A stretch of DNA of 64,000 nucleotides from Burkholderia mayonis (lineage in GTDB: Bacteria; Pseudomonadota; Gammaproteobacteria; Burkholderiales; Burkholderiaceae): contig NZ_CP013386.1 in the NCBI RefSeq assembly GCF_001523745.2, forward strand, positions 868,001-932,000, read 5' to 3'. Shown here piece by piece: positions 36,469 through 45,324 of the stretch (position 1 is its first letter; each line of letters opens with the position of its first letter). The position numbers and the translations under genes are program-made. The notes beneath the pieces were generated by a model. It did no database searches. It was not told the DNA's origin and worked only from the letters and a program-made list of their open reading frames with translations.

Positions 36469-37893
36469 ATGCGATTTCTCGGCATCGATCTGGGGACCGG
36501 TTCCCTCAAGCTCGCGATCGTCGACGGCGACGGGCGCGTATGTGCGTCGGCGGGCGCCGCGTACGCGGTCGCGACGCCGCAGCCAGGCTGGGCGGAGATC
36601 GACGTCGCCGCGTGGTGGCGCGCGCTCGCCGACGCCGCGCAGCGCTTGCCCGGACGCGAGCGCGAGCAGGTGCGGGCGATCGGCTTTTCCGGGCAGATGC
36701 ACGGCGTCGTGCTGACCGGCGCGTCCGGGCGCGCGCTGCGGCCCGCGATGCTCTGGCCCGATGCGCGGGCGACCGCGCTCGTCGCGAGCTGGCCCGCGGC
36801 GTCCAATCCCGTGTCGCCCGGCATGGCGGGGCCGCTGCTCGCGTGGCTCGCCGCGCATGAGCCCGACACGCTGCGCGCCGCGCGCTGGGCGCTGCAGCCG
36901 AAAGACTGGCTGCGCGTCGCGCTGGGCGGCGATGTCGCGAGCGATCCGTCCGACGCGTGCGCGACCGCGCTCGCGGGCCCGGACGGAGACTGGGACGATG
37001 CGCTGATCGAATCGCTCGGCTTGCCACGCGCGTTGTTCGCGCCGCCGAGCGCATCGGACGCGCGGTGCGGCACGCTGTCGGCCGATGCGGCGCGCGCGCT
37101 CGGCCTGCCCGCGGGCATCGCGCTCGCGACGGGCGCGGGCGACACGCCGTGCGCGGCGCTCGGCAGCGGCCTCGCGCACGACGGCGACGCGCTGTTGACG
37201 ACCGGCACGGGCGGCCAGATCGTCGTGCTGACCGCGCAGGGCGCTGTGCCGCGCGCGGGCCTGCACCGTTATCGTGCGGCGGGCGGCGCGCGTTATTACA
37301 CGATGGCCGCGATGCAGAACGTCGGGATCGCGCTCGAATCGGCGCGCGGCTGGCTCGTCTATCCGGATTGGCGCGCCGCCTACGACGATGCGTTCGGCGC
37401 GAACGCATCGCCGCGGATCAGCTTTCTGCCGTATCTGACGGGCGAGCGCTCGCCGTGGATGAATCCCGCCGCGAGAGGCGGCTGGCTCGGCTTGTCGCTT
37501 GGCGACTCGCGCGGCGCGCTGATGCGCGCGGCGTTCGAAGGCGTCGCGTTCGCGTTGCGCGCGGGGCTCGACGCGATCCGCGCCGACGGCTCGCCCGTGC
37601 GTGCGCTGCGGCTCGCGGGCGGCGGCTCGGTCGAGCCGCGCTGGCGGCAACTGCTCGCCGACGTGCTCGACGTCGAGCTCTTCGCGGTCGACGGCGCGGA
37701 CGCCGCCGCGCGCGGCGCGGCGCTGCTCGGCGGCGTCGCGGCGGGCCATTGGCGGGCGGCGGAGTTCGCCGCGCTCGCGCCGGGCGCGACCCGCGTCGCC
37801 GCGCCGGCGCACGATGCCTCGCTTGCCGCGCGCCACGCGCGCTTCGTCGAACTCTATCGACGCACCGAAGCATGGTTCGCGGCGGGCGTGTGA
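36469..37893 (+). CDS. xylB: FGGY-family carbohydrate kinase, xylulokinase-like
   Basis: A 474-residue kinase. The N-terminal phosphate-1 loop is FLGIDLGTGSLKLAIVD. GFSGQMHGVVL and RPAMLWPDAR are xylulokinase signatures, and TGTGGQIVVL and LAGGGSVEPRWRQLLADVL form the ATP site. It should phosphorylate D-xylulose to xylulose-5-phosphate. A second xylulokinase is encoded at 56445-57926 in the polyol island. This copy stands alone, with no isomerase, dehydrogenase or transporter next to it, so its substrate could differ from D-xylulose. The two copies differ widely in sequence. Confidence 0.82.
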   Translation: MRFLGIDLGTGSLKLAIVDGDGRVCASAGAAYAVATPQPGWAEIDVAAWWRALADAAQRLPGREREQVRAIGFSGQMHGVVLTGASGRALRPAMLWPDARATALVASWPAASNPVSPGMAGPLLAWLAAHEPDTLRAARWALQPKDWLRVALGGDVASDPSDACATALAGPDGDWDDALIESLGLPRALFAPPSASDARCGTLSADAARALGLPAGIALATGAGDTPCAALGSGLAHDGDALLTTGTGGQIVVLTAQGAVPRAGLHRYRAAGGARYYTMAAMQNVGIALESARGWLVYPDWRAAYDDAFGANASPRISFLPYLTGERSPWMNPAARGGWLGLSLGDSRGALMRAAFEGVAFALRAGLDAIRADGSPVRALRLAGGGSVEPRWRQLLADVLDVELFAVDGADAAARGAALLGGVAAGHWRAAEFAALAPGATRVAAPAHDASLAARHARFVELYRRTEAWFAAGV

Positions 37894-38076
37894 GTGTTTC
37901 CGTCGCGCCGGCCGGCGTCGATGCCGCTTCGACCGGCGCGGCGCGAACGTCGTCGTGAAAGCGAAGCGTTCGCCACGCGAATCGCATCGCCGCGCCGCCG
38001 AAAACGGCGGTCGGACACGGCGACGCACGGCGTTTCGCCGGGCGCCCGGCAGGAGAGCGCCGGCGCGGCCGACGCT

Positions 38077-39111
38077 TCAGTGCGCGTCGCCGCTCGCGGG
38101 CAGCTCGCGCACGCCGGTGCCGGAGAACCGTTCGCGGTAGGCGCCGGGCGTCACGCCCAGGCGGCGCACGAACACGCGCCGTAGTTGATCGTCGGAATGA
38201 AATCCGCTGCGAACGGCGACGGTCTTGAGCGGCAGCCCTTCTTGCTCGAGCATTCGACGCGCTTTTTCCAGTCGTGCGATTTCGATGAATTCGGCCGGTC
38301 GATAGCCGGTTTCCCGCACGAAGACGCGGATGAAGTTGCGCTCGCTCATCGTGGCGCGCTTCGCGAGTTGCGCAACGGTCAAACGCTCGTCCAGCGAATT
38401 CAGAATCCAGTCCTGAACGTCGCGGATGGACGAGTGGGCGGTCATCTGACTGGCCAGATAGACGCTGAACTGCGATTGTCCGCCGGGCCGTTTCAGGTAG
38501 ATCACGAGATCGCGCGCGACGGCGAGCGCGATCTCTCGGCCGAGATCCTCTTCGACCATCGCGAGCGCGAGATCGAGGCCGGCCGTGACGCCCGCCGAAG
38601 TCCACACGTTGCCTTCCCGCACGAAAATGGCGTCGGGTTCCACCTTTACCGCCGGATAGCGAACCTGCAACATGGTCGCGACGCTCCAGTGCGTCGTCGC
38701 GCGGCGGCCGTCCAGCATCCCGGATTCGGCAAGAAAGAAGCAGCCGGAGCACAGTCCCACCATCCGGCCGATCCGGCCGGACACGTCGCGGCACCAGCCG
38801 ACGAGCATCGACGTGTCGCGCAGCGCGCGTTCGATGTCGCGCGCGCCGACGACGATCGCCGTGTCCGGCACGGCGACGGTGTCGATCGCCTTGGTCGCTT
38901 CGAGCACGATGAGGGTGTCGGACTTGACTGCGCCCTTCGCGGGCGCGGCGATCTGAAGATCGTAGACGGGCGCGTGTCCGGCGGCGGCGAGCCGCGCGTT
39001 CGCATAATCGAACACGTTGATGACGCCGACGGCCTCGATTGCCTTGAATCCCGGATAGATCACGACATCGACGGTCGTCGTTCGATGTCGGGGGGAAATT
39101 TCCGCTGCCAT
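38077..39111 (-). CDS. GlxA-family transcriptional regulator (DJ-1/PfpI plus AraC)
   Basis: A 344-residue regulator. The N-terminal amidase-like DJ-1/PfpI domain (about residues 12-185) carries the Cys elbow [13 protein letters not shown]. Two AraC helix-turn-helix motifs follow ([45 protein letters not shown] and [35 protein letters not shown]). This architecture is shared with GbdR, CdhR and ArgR-type activators that sense small amines or amino acids. It faces the formaldehyde-oxidation genes across 565 bases, hinting at control of a demethylation-related pathway, but that is inference. Confidence 0.88.
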   Translation of the reverse strand: MAAEISPRHRTTTVDVVIYPGFKAIEAVGVINVFDYANARLAAAGHAPVYDLQIAAPAKGAVKSDTLIVLEATKAIDTVAVPDTAIVVGARDIERALRDTSMLVGWCRDVSGRIGRMVGLCSGCFFLAESGMLDGRRATTHWSVATMLQVRYPAVKVEPDAIFVREGNVWTSAGVTAGLDLALAMVEEDLGREIALAVARDLVIYLKRPGGQSQFSVYLASQMTAHSSIRDVQDWILNSLDERLTVAQLAKRATMSERNFIRVFVRETGYRPAEFIEIARLEKARRMLEQEGLPLKTVAVRSGFHSDDQLRRVFVRRLGVTPGAYRERFSGTGVRELPASGDAH

Positions 39112-39676
39112 GCCGTTTCACCATCGACTTGCCGAGACGGCGCCGATCTTAACCCACTTCATCGATCCGGACGATCGCTCGCGCTGCGGGAGCGCGTCCC
39201 GGCGCGCACGGTCGCCGTTGTTCGCGCGCGCTGCCGGCGGGCGCGGCTGCCCTGGGGCATGGAGCGCGCTGCGTCCGGCGGCGCGCCTGCACCGGTATTG
39301 CCGGTTCGTTTATCCGGTCGCTCGCGCGTCGCGACCGATCGCGCCCCGTCGACGAACGGTGGCGTGCGGCGAGTTGGGGCACAATCACGGGCGGCATGTC
39401 CGCCCGTCGGGCGGGGGCGCGCGTGCTCCGGATGCGCGGGCGACGCCCGTAGTCCGTCGCCCGTCGCCCGTCGCGGGCGTTCGGCTCCCGGGCCTCTGCG
39501 CGGCCGGGCGGGAGGAGCGGAGCGGGCGGCGCCGCAGGAACGGGCATGGCGATGGCCGCCGGGTCCTGACAACTTTCCGCCGATTCCTGCCAATTTCCTT
39601 GCCGCTGCCGCCGGGCCGGCCGTGCATGCGGATACACTTTGGGCACTCAACCCAGCTACTTCTCTGGAGAACACGC
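39112..39676. other. 565-base region with no gene seen
   Basis: It lies between the divergent GlxA-type regulator and the formaldehyde-pathway dehydrogenase. It is very GC-rich with short imperfect repeats (CGTCGCC units near 39460). Long open frames cross it on both strands but have no ribosome-binding sites and no recognisable domain. It should contain the promoters for both neighbours. Confidence 0.4.
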
Positions 39677-40783
39677 ATGAAAACGAAAGCCGCGATCGCC
39701 TGGAAGGCGGGCGAACCGCTGACGATCGAAGAGGTCGATCTCGAAGGTCCGCGCGCGGGCGAGGTGCTGATCGAGGTGAAGGCGACGGGCATCTGCCACA
39801 CGGACTACTACACGCTCTCTGGTGCGGACCCCGAAGGCATCTTCCCGGCGATCCTCGGCCACGAAGGCGCGGGCGTCGTCGTCGACGTCGGTCCGGGCGT
39901 CGGCACCGTGAGGAAGGGCGACCACGTGATTCCGCTCTACACGCCCGAATGCCGCGAGTGCAAGTTCTGCCTGTCGCGCAAGACGAACCTGTGCCAGAAG
40001 ATCCGCGCGACGCAGGGCAAGGGCCTGATGCCCGACGCGACGTCGCGTTTCTCGATCGGCGGCAAGCCGATCTTCCACTACATGGGCACGTCGACGTTCT
40101 CGAACTACATCGTGGTGCCGGAGATCGCGGTGGCGAAGGTGCGCGAGGACGCGCCGTTCGACAAGATCTGCTACGTCGGCTGCGGCGTGACGACGGGCGT
40201 CGGCGCGGTCGTCTACTCGGCGAAGGTCGAGGCGGGCGCGAACGTGGTGGTGTTCGGTCTCGGCGGGATCGGCCTGAACGTGATCCAGGGCGCGAAGATG
40301 GTCGGCGCGGACAAGATCATCGGCGTCGACCTGAACCCGAAGCGCGTCGAGCTGGCGAGGAAATTCGGCATGACGCACTTCGTCAACCCGAGCGAGGTCG
40401 AGAACGTCGTCGATCACATCGTGCAACTGACGGACGGCGGCGCGGACTATTCGTTCGAATGCATCGGCAACGTGAAGGTGATGCGCCAGGCGCTCGAGTG
40501 CACGCACAAGGGCTGGGGCCAGTCGTTCATCATCGGCGTCGCGGCGGCGGGCGAGGAGATCAGCACGCGGCCGTTCCAGCTGGTGACGGGCCGCGAGTGG
40601 AAAGGCTCGGCGTTCGGCGGCGCGCGCGGGCGCACCGACGTGCCGAAGATCGTCGACTGGTACATGGAAGGCAAGCTCAACATCGACGACCTGATCACGC
40701 ACACACTGCCCCTCGAACGGATCAACGACGGCTTCGATCTGATGAAGAAGGGCGAGTCGATCCGCTCGGTCGTGCTGTACTGA
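39677..40783 (+). CDS. frmA: S-(hydroxymethyl)glutathione dehydrogenase / class III alcohol dehydrogenase
   Basis: A 368-residue zinc-dependent dehydrogenase that oxidises the formaldehyde-glutathione adduct to S-formylglutathione with NAD+. The catalytic zinc ligands are in [11 protein letters not shown] and GHEGAG; the structural zinc cysteines are in [17 protein letters not shown]. The NAD-binding motif is [14 protein letters not shown]. The [20 protein letters not shown] block is typical of class III enzymes. The CTGGAGA leader fixes the ATG. The hydrolase for the next step is encoded 116 bases downstream. Confidence 0.95.
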   Translation: MKTKAAIAWKAGEPLTIEEVDLEGPRAGEVLIEVKATGICHTDYYTLSGADPEGIFPAILGHEGAGVVVDVGPGVGTVRKGDHVIPLYTPECRECKFCLSRKTNLCQKIRATQGKGLMPDATSRFSIGGKPIFHYMGTSTFSNYIVVPEIAVAKVREDAPFDKICYVGCGVTTGVGAVVYSAKVEAGANVVVFGLGGIGLNVIQGAKMVGADKIIGVDLNPKRVELARKFGMTHFVNPSEVENVVDHIVQLTDGGADYSFECIGNVKVMRQALECTHKGWGQSFIIGVAAAGEEISTRPFQLVTGREWKGSAFGGARGRTDVPKIVDWYMEGKLNIDDLITHTLPLERINDGFDLMKKGESIRSVVLY

Positions 40784-40814
40784 TCGCGAACCTTGCTTGC
40801 GAGCGGAGTCAGCG

Positions 40815-40873
40815 CCGATGCGCTAACGGCTTCGCATCGGACCGAACCAAGCGCCAAGGCGCCTGGTTCGGTC
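40815..40873 (+). repeat. Two tandem hairpins between frmA and the formylglutathione hydrolase gene
   Basis: Hairpin 1 has 8-bp arms (CCGATGCG at 40815-40822 with 40833-40840). Hairpin 2 has 10-bp arms (40840-40849 with 40864-40873) continued after one mismatch by a 5-bp inner stem (40851-40855 with 40858-40862). Neither is followed by a T tract. They occupy half of the 116-base gap and may set the relative amounts of the two messages. Confidence 0.65.
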
Positions 40874-40899
40874 GACATCTGATCGACAGGAGACGGACA

Positions 40900-41748
40900 A
40901 TGCTCGAACTCGTTTCGTCGCACGCGTGTCACGGCGGCGAACAGCGCTTCTATCGCCATGAGTCGAAGGCGATCGGACTGCCGATGCAGTTCTCGGTGTA
41001 CGTGCCGCCGCAGGCGGCGCACGGCCGCGTGCCGGCGCTGTTCTATCTGGCGGGGCTCACGTGCACCGAGGAGACGTTCGCGATCAAGGCGGGCGCGCAG
41101 CGCTTCGCCGCGCGGCATGGGATCGCGCTCGTCGCGCCCGATACGAGCCCGCGCGGCGCGGGCGTGCCGGGCGAGGCGGATGCGTGGGACTTCGGCGTCG
41201 GCGCGGGCTTCTACGTGAATGCGACCGAAGCGCCGTGGTCGACGCACTGGCGGATGGATTCGTACGTCGTCGACGAACTGCGCGAGATCGTGACGGCCGG
41301 GTTGCCGATCGACGGCGCGCGGCTCGGCGTCTTCGGCCATTCGATGGGTGGGCACGGCGCGCTCGTGCTCGCGCTGCGCAATCCGGGCGTGTATCGGTCG
41401 GTGTCGGCATTCGCGCCGATCGCGGCGCCGACGCGTTGCCCGTGGGGCGAGAAGGCGTTTTCCGGTTATCTGGGCGCCGATCGCGACGCGTGGAAGCAGT
41501 ACGACGCAAGCGAACGGGTCGCGCGCGCGGACGCGCCGCACTTCGGCGAAGGCATTCTGATCGATCAGGGGCTCGCCGACCCGTTCCTCGCGACGCAGCT
41601 GAACCCGGACGTGTTCGAGGCCGCATGCCGCGCGGCGGGGCAGCCGCTCACGCTGCGCCGTCACGAAGGCTACGATCACGGCTATTACTTCATCTCGACG
41701 TTCATCGCCGATCACATCGAGCATCACGCGCGCGTGCTGTGCCGATGA
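40900..41748 (+). CDS. fghA: S-formylglutathione hydrolase
   Basis: A 282-residue esterase-D-family alpha/beta-hydrolase that releases formate and glutathione from S-formylglutathione. The nucleophile is in VFGHSMGGHGAL, and the family block LFYLAGLTCTEETFAIKAGAQRFAARHG is complete. Asp is in the QGLADPFL segment and His in HEGYDHGYYFISTF. With the preceding dehydrogenase it completes glutathione-dependent formaldehyde detoxification. An AGGAGAC leader fixes the ATG. Confidence 0.95.
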   Translation: MLELVSSHACHGGEQRFYRHESKAIGLPMQFSVYVPPQAAHGRVPALFYLAGLTCTEETFAIKAGAQRFAARHGIALVAPDTSPRGAGVPGEADAWDFGVGAGFYVNATEAPWSTHWRMDSYVVDELREIVTAGLPIDGARLGVFGHSMGGHGALVLALRNPGVYRSVSAFAPIAAPTRCPWGEKAFSGYLGADRDAWKQYDASERVARADAPHFGEGILIDQGLADPFLATQLNPDVFEAACRAAGQPLTLRRHEGYDHGYYFISTFIADHIEHHARVLCR

Positions 41749-41788
41749 GCATACGATAGATCGCTCGCGAGAGCGACCCGGCAACGAA

Positions 41789-41826
41789 AAAAGCCCACAC
41801 GGCTCAGGCGAGCGGCGTGGGCTTTT
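41789..41826. terminator. Bidirectional terminator between fghA and znuB
   Basis: A 10-bp stem (AAAAGCCCAC at 41789-41798 with GTGGGCTTTT at 41817-41826) has an A run at one side and a T run at the other, serving both convergent genes. Confidence 0.85.
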
Positions 41827-41864
41827 CTATCGGCCGATCGGCGTGCTTCGCGCGCCGCCGAACG

Positions 41865-42656
41865 TCATGCGTTGTGCCGCCGCCCGGCGAGACTCGCGCC
41901 ATAGACGACTGCCGACAGCGCGGTGATCCAGAAGCTCGTCGGCCAGTCGGTGTAATACGCGAGCGTGATGCCGAGCCACGCTTCGCCGAGCGCGAACGCG
42001 GCCGCGAGCCAGACGCCCGTCGTGAGGCGCGTCGCGAGATTCTGTGCGGCGGCCGCGGGCCCGACGAGCAGCGTGAACACGAGCAGCACGCCGACGATCT
42101 GCGTGCACGCGGCGACGGCGAGCGCGCAGATCGACAGGAACAGGATCGACACGAGCCGCAGCGACACGCCCTTCGCCTCCGCGAGCTCCGGCTGCAGCGA
42201 CGCGAAGAGGAGCGGCCGCGCGATCGCCGCGAGCGCGACGAGACTCACCGCGCCGATCGCGGCGAGCACGACGAGCGTCGCGTGGCTCACGCCGAGCACG
42301 TTGCCGAACAGGAGCGCCGTGACCTGCGTCGCGTAGCTCGTGTAGAAATGCAGGAACAGCAGCCCGCAGCCGAGCGCGACCGACAGGATCACGCCGATCG
42401 CGACGTCGCGGCCCGCGAGCCGCTCGCCGAGCGCGCCCATGCCGATGCCGGCGGCGAGCGTGAAGCCGATCATCCCCCAGATCGGCGACAGGCCGAGGAG
42501 CGCCGCGCCCGTCGCGCCGGTGAAGCCGACGTGCGACAGCGCATGGCCCGCGAACGTCTGCCCGCGCAGCACGAGGAAGTAGCCGACGATGCCCGCGAGC
42601 ACGGCGACGATCCCCGCCGCCGCGAACGCGTTGACCATGAATTCGTATTCAAACAT
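41865..42656 (-). CDS. znuB: Zinc ABC transporter permease
   Basis: A 263-residue inner-membrane protein of the ABC-3 (ZnuB/TroC) family with eight or so hydrophobic helices. The conserved loop GQTFAGHALSHVGFTGATGAALLG is the ATPase-contact site. The start is the ATG at 42656 (MFEYEFMVNAF), which overlaps the znuC stop by 8 bases. An earlier in-frame ATG would add a His/Thr-rich peptide that is really the shadow of the ZnuC tail. Last gene of zur-znuACB. Confidence 0.92.
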   Translation of the reverse strand: MFEYEFMVNAFAAAGIVAVLAGIVGYFLVLRGQTFAGHALSHVGFTGATGAALLGLSPIWGMIGFTLAAGIGMGALGERLAGRDVAIGVILSVALGCGLLFLHFYTSYATQVTALLFGNVLGVSHATLVVLAAIGAVSLVALAAIARPLLFASLQPELAEAKGVSLRLVSILFLSICALAVAACTQIVGVLLVFTLLVGPAAAAQNLATRLTTGVWLAAAFALGEAWLGITLAYYTDWPTSFWITALSAVVYGASLAGRRHNA

Positions 42657-43539
42657 CGTGTGAGTGTCCGGCGCCGTGTGAGTGGGCGTGGCCATGGCCG
42701 TGCCCATGTCCGCGAGCATGCTCGTGGTCGTGCTCGTCTTCGTGCCCGTGATCGTGCTTCTCGACCTCGACGTCGCCCGACATCACGAAGATGCGGCCGT
42801 TCACGCGCATCACGTCGATCGGCGAGCCGTACAGCCGCGACAGCACGGGCTTCGTGATTACTTCGTCGACGGTGCCGAGCGCCGCGACGCCGTTGCCGAG
42901 ATACAGCACGCGATCGAGCGCGTTCAACAGCGGGTTGAGCTCGTGCGCGGAGAACAGCACGGTGATGCCGAGCTCGCGCTGCACGCGCCGCACGAGCTCG
43001 ACGACGCCGCGCTGATGATTCGGATCGAGGCTGATGAGCGGCTCGTCGAGCAACAGGAGCTTCGGCGCGCCGAGCAGGCATTGCGCGAGCAGCAGGCGCT
43101 GGCGCTCGCCGCCCGACAGCTCGGAAAGCGGCCGCTTCGCGAGGGCCGTCGCGCCGACGAGCTCGAGTACGCGGTCGACGTCGGCCGCGACCGAAGCGCT
43201 CGCGTGCGGCAGCCCCCAGCGATGGCCGTCCGCCGCCATCGCGACGAAGTCGTGGCCGCGCACGCGGCGACCGGCGAGCGCGCTGCGGATCTGCGGCATG
43301 TAGCCGATCGCCGGATTGCCGCGCGCGACGGGCTCGCCCGCGACGCGGATCGCGCCGGATTCGGCCGGCACGAGGCCGAGCACCGCGCGCATCAGCGTCG
43401 TCTTGCCGGCGCCGTTCGGCCCGAGCACGCCGACGAATTCGCCCGCCTCGACGGCGAAGCTCACGTCGCGCAGGATCGTGCGGCCGCCGAGCGCGAGCGT
43501 CACGTGTTCGAGTTCGAGCGCATGCATGGATTGGGTCAT
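42649..43539 (-). CDS. znuC: Zinc ABC transporter ATPase with His-rich tail
   Basis: A 296-residue ATPase with Walker A GPNGAGKTT, signature LSGGERQRLLLAQCL and Walker B KLLLLDEPL. The last 40 or so residues hold 14 His mixed with Asp, Glu and Gly, ending AHSHGAGHSHDV, likely a zinc-binding or zinc-sensing appendage. It energises uptake through ZnuB. The gene starts 4 bases after the znuA stop and its end overlaps znuB, so all three are coupled. Confidence 0.93.
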   Translation of the reverse strand: MTQSMHALELEHVTLALGGRTILRDVSFAVEAGEFVGVLGPNGAGKTTLMRAVLGLVPAESGAIRVAGEPVARGNPAIGYMPQIRSALAGRRVRGHDFVAMAADGHRWGLPHASASVAADVDRVLELVGATALAKRPLSELSGGERQRLLLAQCLLGAPKLLLLDEPLISLDPNHQRGVVELVRRVQRELGITVLFSAHELNPLLNALDRVLYLGNGVAALGTVDEVITKPVLSRLYGSPIDVMRVNGRIFVMSGDVEVEKHDHGHEDEHDHEHARGHGHGHGHAHSHGAGHSHDV

Positions 43540-43543
43540 GTCG

Positions 43544-44515
43544 TTACGGACGCTGGCCGAGCGCCGCCGCGAGCGCGTCGAGCTGCGCGAGCATCCATTG
43601 CTGGAAGGTCTTGCCGGCGGGCTGCGTCTCGGTGACGCTCACCGTCGGCACGCGCGCATCCTGCGCGATCGTCAGCATCCGCTTCGTCATCGGCTCGACC
43701 GCCTGGCTGTTGTAGATCAGCACGCGCACCTGGCGCTTTCTCAGATCGTTCTCGAACGCGGCGACGTCGGCGGGGCTCGCCTCGGTGTCGTTCATCGTTG
43801 CGAGCTGGAAGCGCGGGTTGCGCATCTCGAGCCCGATCGCATCGGCCATGTAGCCGAACACGGGCTCCGTCGCGGTCACGGGCACGCCCTTGTAGCGCGC
43901 GCGCAGCTCGGCGACCTTCGCGTCGATCGGCTTGATCGACGCGACGAACTTCGCGAGGTTCGCGTCGTACTCGGCCTTGTGCGCCGGATCGGCCGAGCCG
44001 AGCGCCGCGGCGAGCGCGCGCGCGGCGACGGGCATCGTCGCCGGGTCGTACCACAGGTGCGGGTTGTCGCCCGCCTTCTTGCCGACGAGCTCCGCGACGA
44101 TGACCGCTTTGCGCTTCGTATTCTTCGACGCGGCGAGGAGCTTTGCCATCCACGGATCGTAGTCGGCGCCGTTGTAGATCACGAGGTCCGCGCGCTGCAG
44201 CTCGCGCGCGACCTTCGGGCTCGCTTCGAACAGATGCGGATCCTGATCCGGATTGCTGAGGATGCTCGACACCACGACGTGCGCGCCGCCGATCTGCTTA
44301 GCGACGTCGCCGTAGAAGTTCTCGGCGGCGACGATCTTGAACGTCGCGTTCTGCGCAAACGCGGTGCCGGCGAGCGCGAGCGCGGCGACGCCGGCGGCGA
44401 GCGTGCGCGTCACGCGCGACGCGCGCAGCGTGAGCGGCGAGCCTGCCGAACGCGGCGCGCGCGACAAAGATGCAAACGTGCGCAACGGCGCACGCAACGT
44501 GGCGGCAAAGGACAT
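43544..44515 (-). CDS. znuA: Zinc ABC transporter substrate-binding protein
   Basis: A 323-residue cluster A-I (TroA-like) periplasmic protein. The signal peptide ends around LAAGVAALALAGTAFAQ. Metal-ligand His residues are seen in DPHLFEASP and NPHLWYDPATM, with the later Glu and Asp positions in ATEPVFGYMADAIGLE. It lacks the His-rich acidic loop usual between the first and second His in ZnuA; instead the His-rich stretch is on ZnuC. The ATG start was picked for the signal peptide. It follows zur by 71 bases. Confidence 0.9.
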   Translation of the reverse strand: MSFAATLRAPLRTFASLSRAPRSAGSPLTLRASRVTRTLAAGVAALALAGTAFAQNATFKIVAAENFYGDVAKQIGGAHVVVSSILSNPDQDPHLFEASPKVARELQRADLVIYNGADYDPWMAKLLAASKNTKRKAVIVAELVGKKAGDNPHLWYDPATMPVAARALAAALGSADPAHKAEYDANLAKFVASIKPIDAKVAELRARYKGVPVTATEPVFGYMADAIGLEMRNPRFQLATMNDTEASPADVAAFENDLRKRQVRVLIYNSQAVEPMTKRMLTIAQDARVPTVSVTETQPAGKTFQQWMLAQLDALAAALGQRP

Positions 44516-44586
44516 GCGGTCGATCCTCGATTCGGTTGACGGAATGAAAAGCCGGGGGAAGGCAGCCGGAAAAGATGTCGAGCGGC

Positions 44587-45051
44587 TCAGCCGTGGTGCG
44601 CGTGCTTCGTCTTGCACTGTCCGCAGAGGCCGGTCAGCTCGACGACCTGCCGATGCACCTCGAAGCCGTGCGCGGGCGGGCTCGCCGAGAGCTGCTTGGC
44701 GAGATCGCCGCCGGGAATCTCGACGGTTTCGCCGCATTCCTCGCAGATCAGGAACTGCCCTTCGTGCGGCTTGCCGATCTCGCAGCACGCGATGAACGCG
44801 TTCTTCGATTCGATCCGGTGGATGAAGCCGTGCTCGACGAGAAATTCGAGCGCGCGGTAGACGGTCGTCGGCGGCACGCGGCCGCGTTGCGGCTCGAGCT
44901 CGGCGAGCAGATCGTACGCGCCGATCGGCCGGCCGGAGGCGAGCACGCGCTCGTAGACTTGCCGGCGCAGCGGCGTCCACGCGAGGCCGTGCTCGGCGGC
45001 GAACGCGTCGGCGCGGGAGAGGCGGGCGGAGAGCGAGTGGGTCGAGGCCAT
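44587..45051 (-). CDS. zur: Fur-family zinc uptake regulator
   Basis: A 154-residue metalloregulator. The DNA-binding half is HGLAWTPLRRQVYERVLASGRPIGAYDLLAELEPQRGRVPPTTVYRALEFLVEHGFIHRIES. The structural zinc is held by CEEC and CGQC. Regulatory-site residues are in ACCEIGKPHEGQFLICEEC and the C-terminal KTKHAHHG. It heads the operon zur-znuA-znuC-znuB, so it likely represses its own operon when zinc is sufficient. A Zur-like box lies 29 bases upstream of its start. Confidence 0.9.
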   Translation of the reverse strand: MASTHSLSARLSRADAFAAEHGLAWTPLRRQVYERVLASGRPIGAYDLLAELEPQRGRVPPTTVYRALEFLVEHGFIHRIESKNAFIACCEIGKPHEGQFLICEECGETVEIPGGDLAKQLSASPPAHGFEVHRQVVELTGLCGQCKTKHAHHG

Positions 45052-45079
45052 CGTGCGAACCGGTCGGACGGAAGATGGC

Positions 45080-45092
45080 GTGATGATATAAC
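45080..45092. promoter_or_regulatory. Candidate Zur box upstream of zur
   Basis: GTGATGATATAAC matches the Zur core GTTATA-N-TATAAC at 10 of 12 defined positions. It lies 29 bases before the zur ATG in a locally AT-rich patch where a promoter is expected. No comparable box was seen between zur and znuA, so one site would control the whole operon. Confidence 0.5.
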
Positions 45093-45206
45093 GTATCCGA
45101 TCGCGTTGCATCCTCGCGCCGTACACCCCGCCCGTAGCCCTTCTCCCGCCTGAGCCGCCCGCATTCGCGATGCGGCGGCGCATCATCGAAAGACGGCTCT
45201 TCCGCC

Positions 45207-45235
45207 TTGACAGTGCCGGATTCGTGATCGATCAT
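45207..45235 (+). promoter_or_regulatory. Promoter of the polyol operon
   Basis: A perfect -35 TTGACA (45207-45212), a 17-base spacer, and -10 GATCAT (45230-45235, 4 of 6). The -10 hexamer is also the first half-site core of the SorC operator, so repressor or activator contact is built into the promoter. Confidence 0.6.
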
Positions 45236-45263
45236 GCGTTCGCGCATGGAGCAAATGATCGAT
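45227..45263. promoter_or_regulatory. Predicted SorC-type operator, polyol operon
   Basis: The 9-bp arms ATCGATCAT (45227-45235) and ATGATCGAT (45255-45263) are perfect complements around 19 bases. The inner half-site GAGCAAATGATC (45249-45260) occurs again, with the same 31-bp overall core, in front of the divergent dehydrogenase operon (59461-59491). Confidence 0.65.
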
Positions 45264-45324
45264 AGGCGAGCGAACGCTCGATTCGACGGCCGACGGCGCG
45301 ACGTATAACGAATCGGAGACACCC

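Noticed and set aside
39455..39485. Short CGTCGCC tandem units resembling a repeat array
   Set aside because: Three imperfect units without spacers; not a CRISPR array, and simple GC-rich repeats are common in this genome type.
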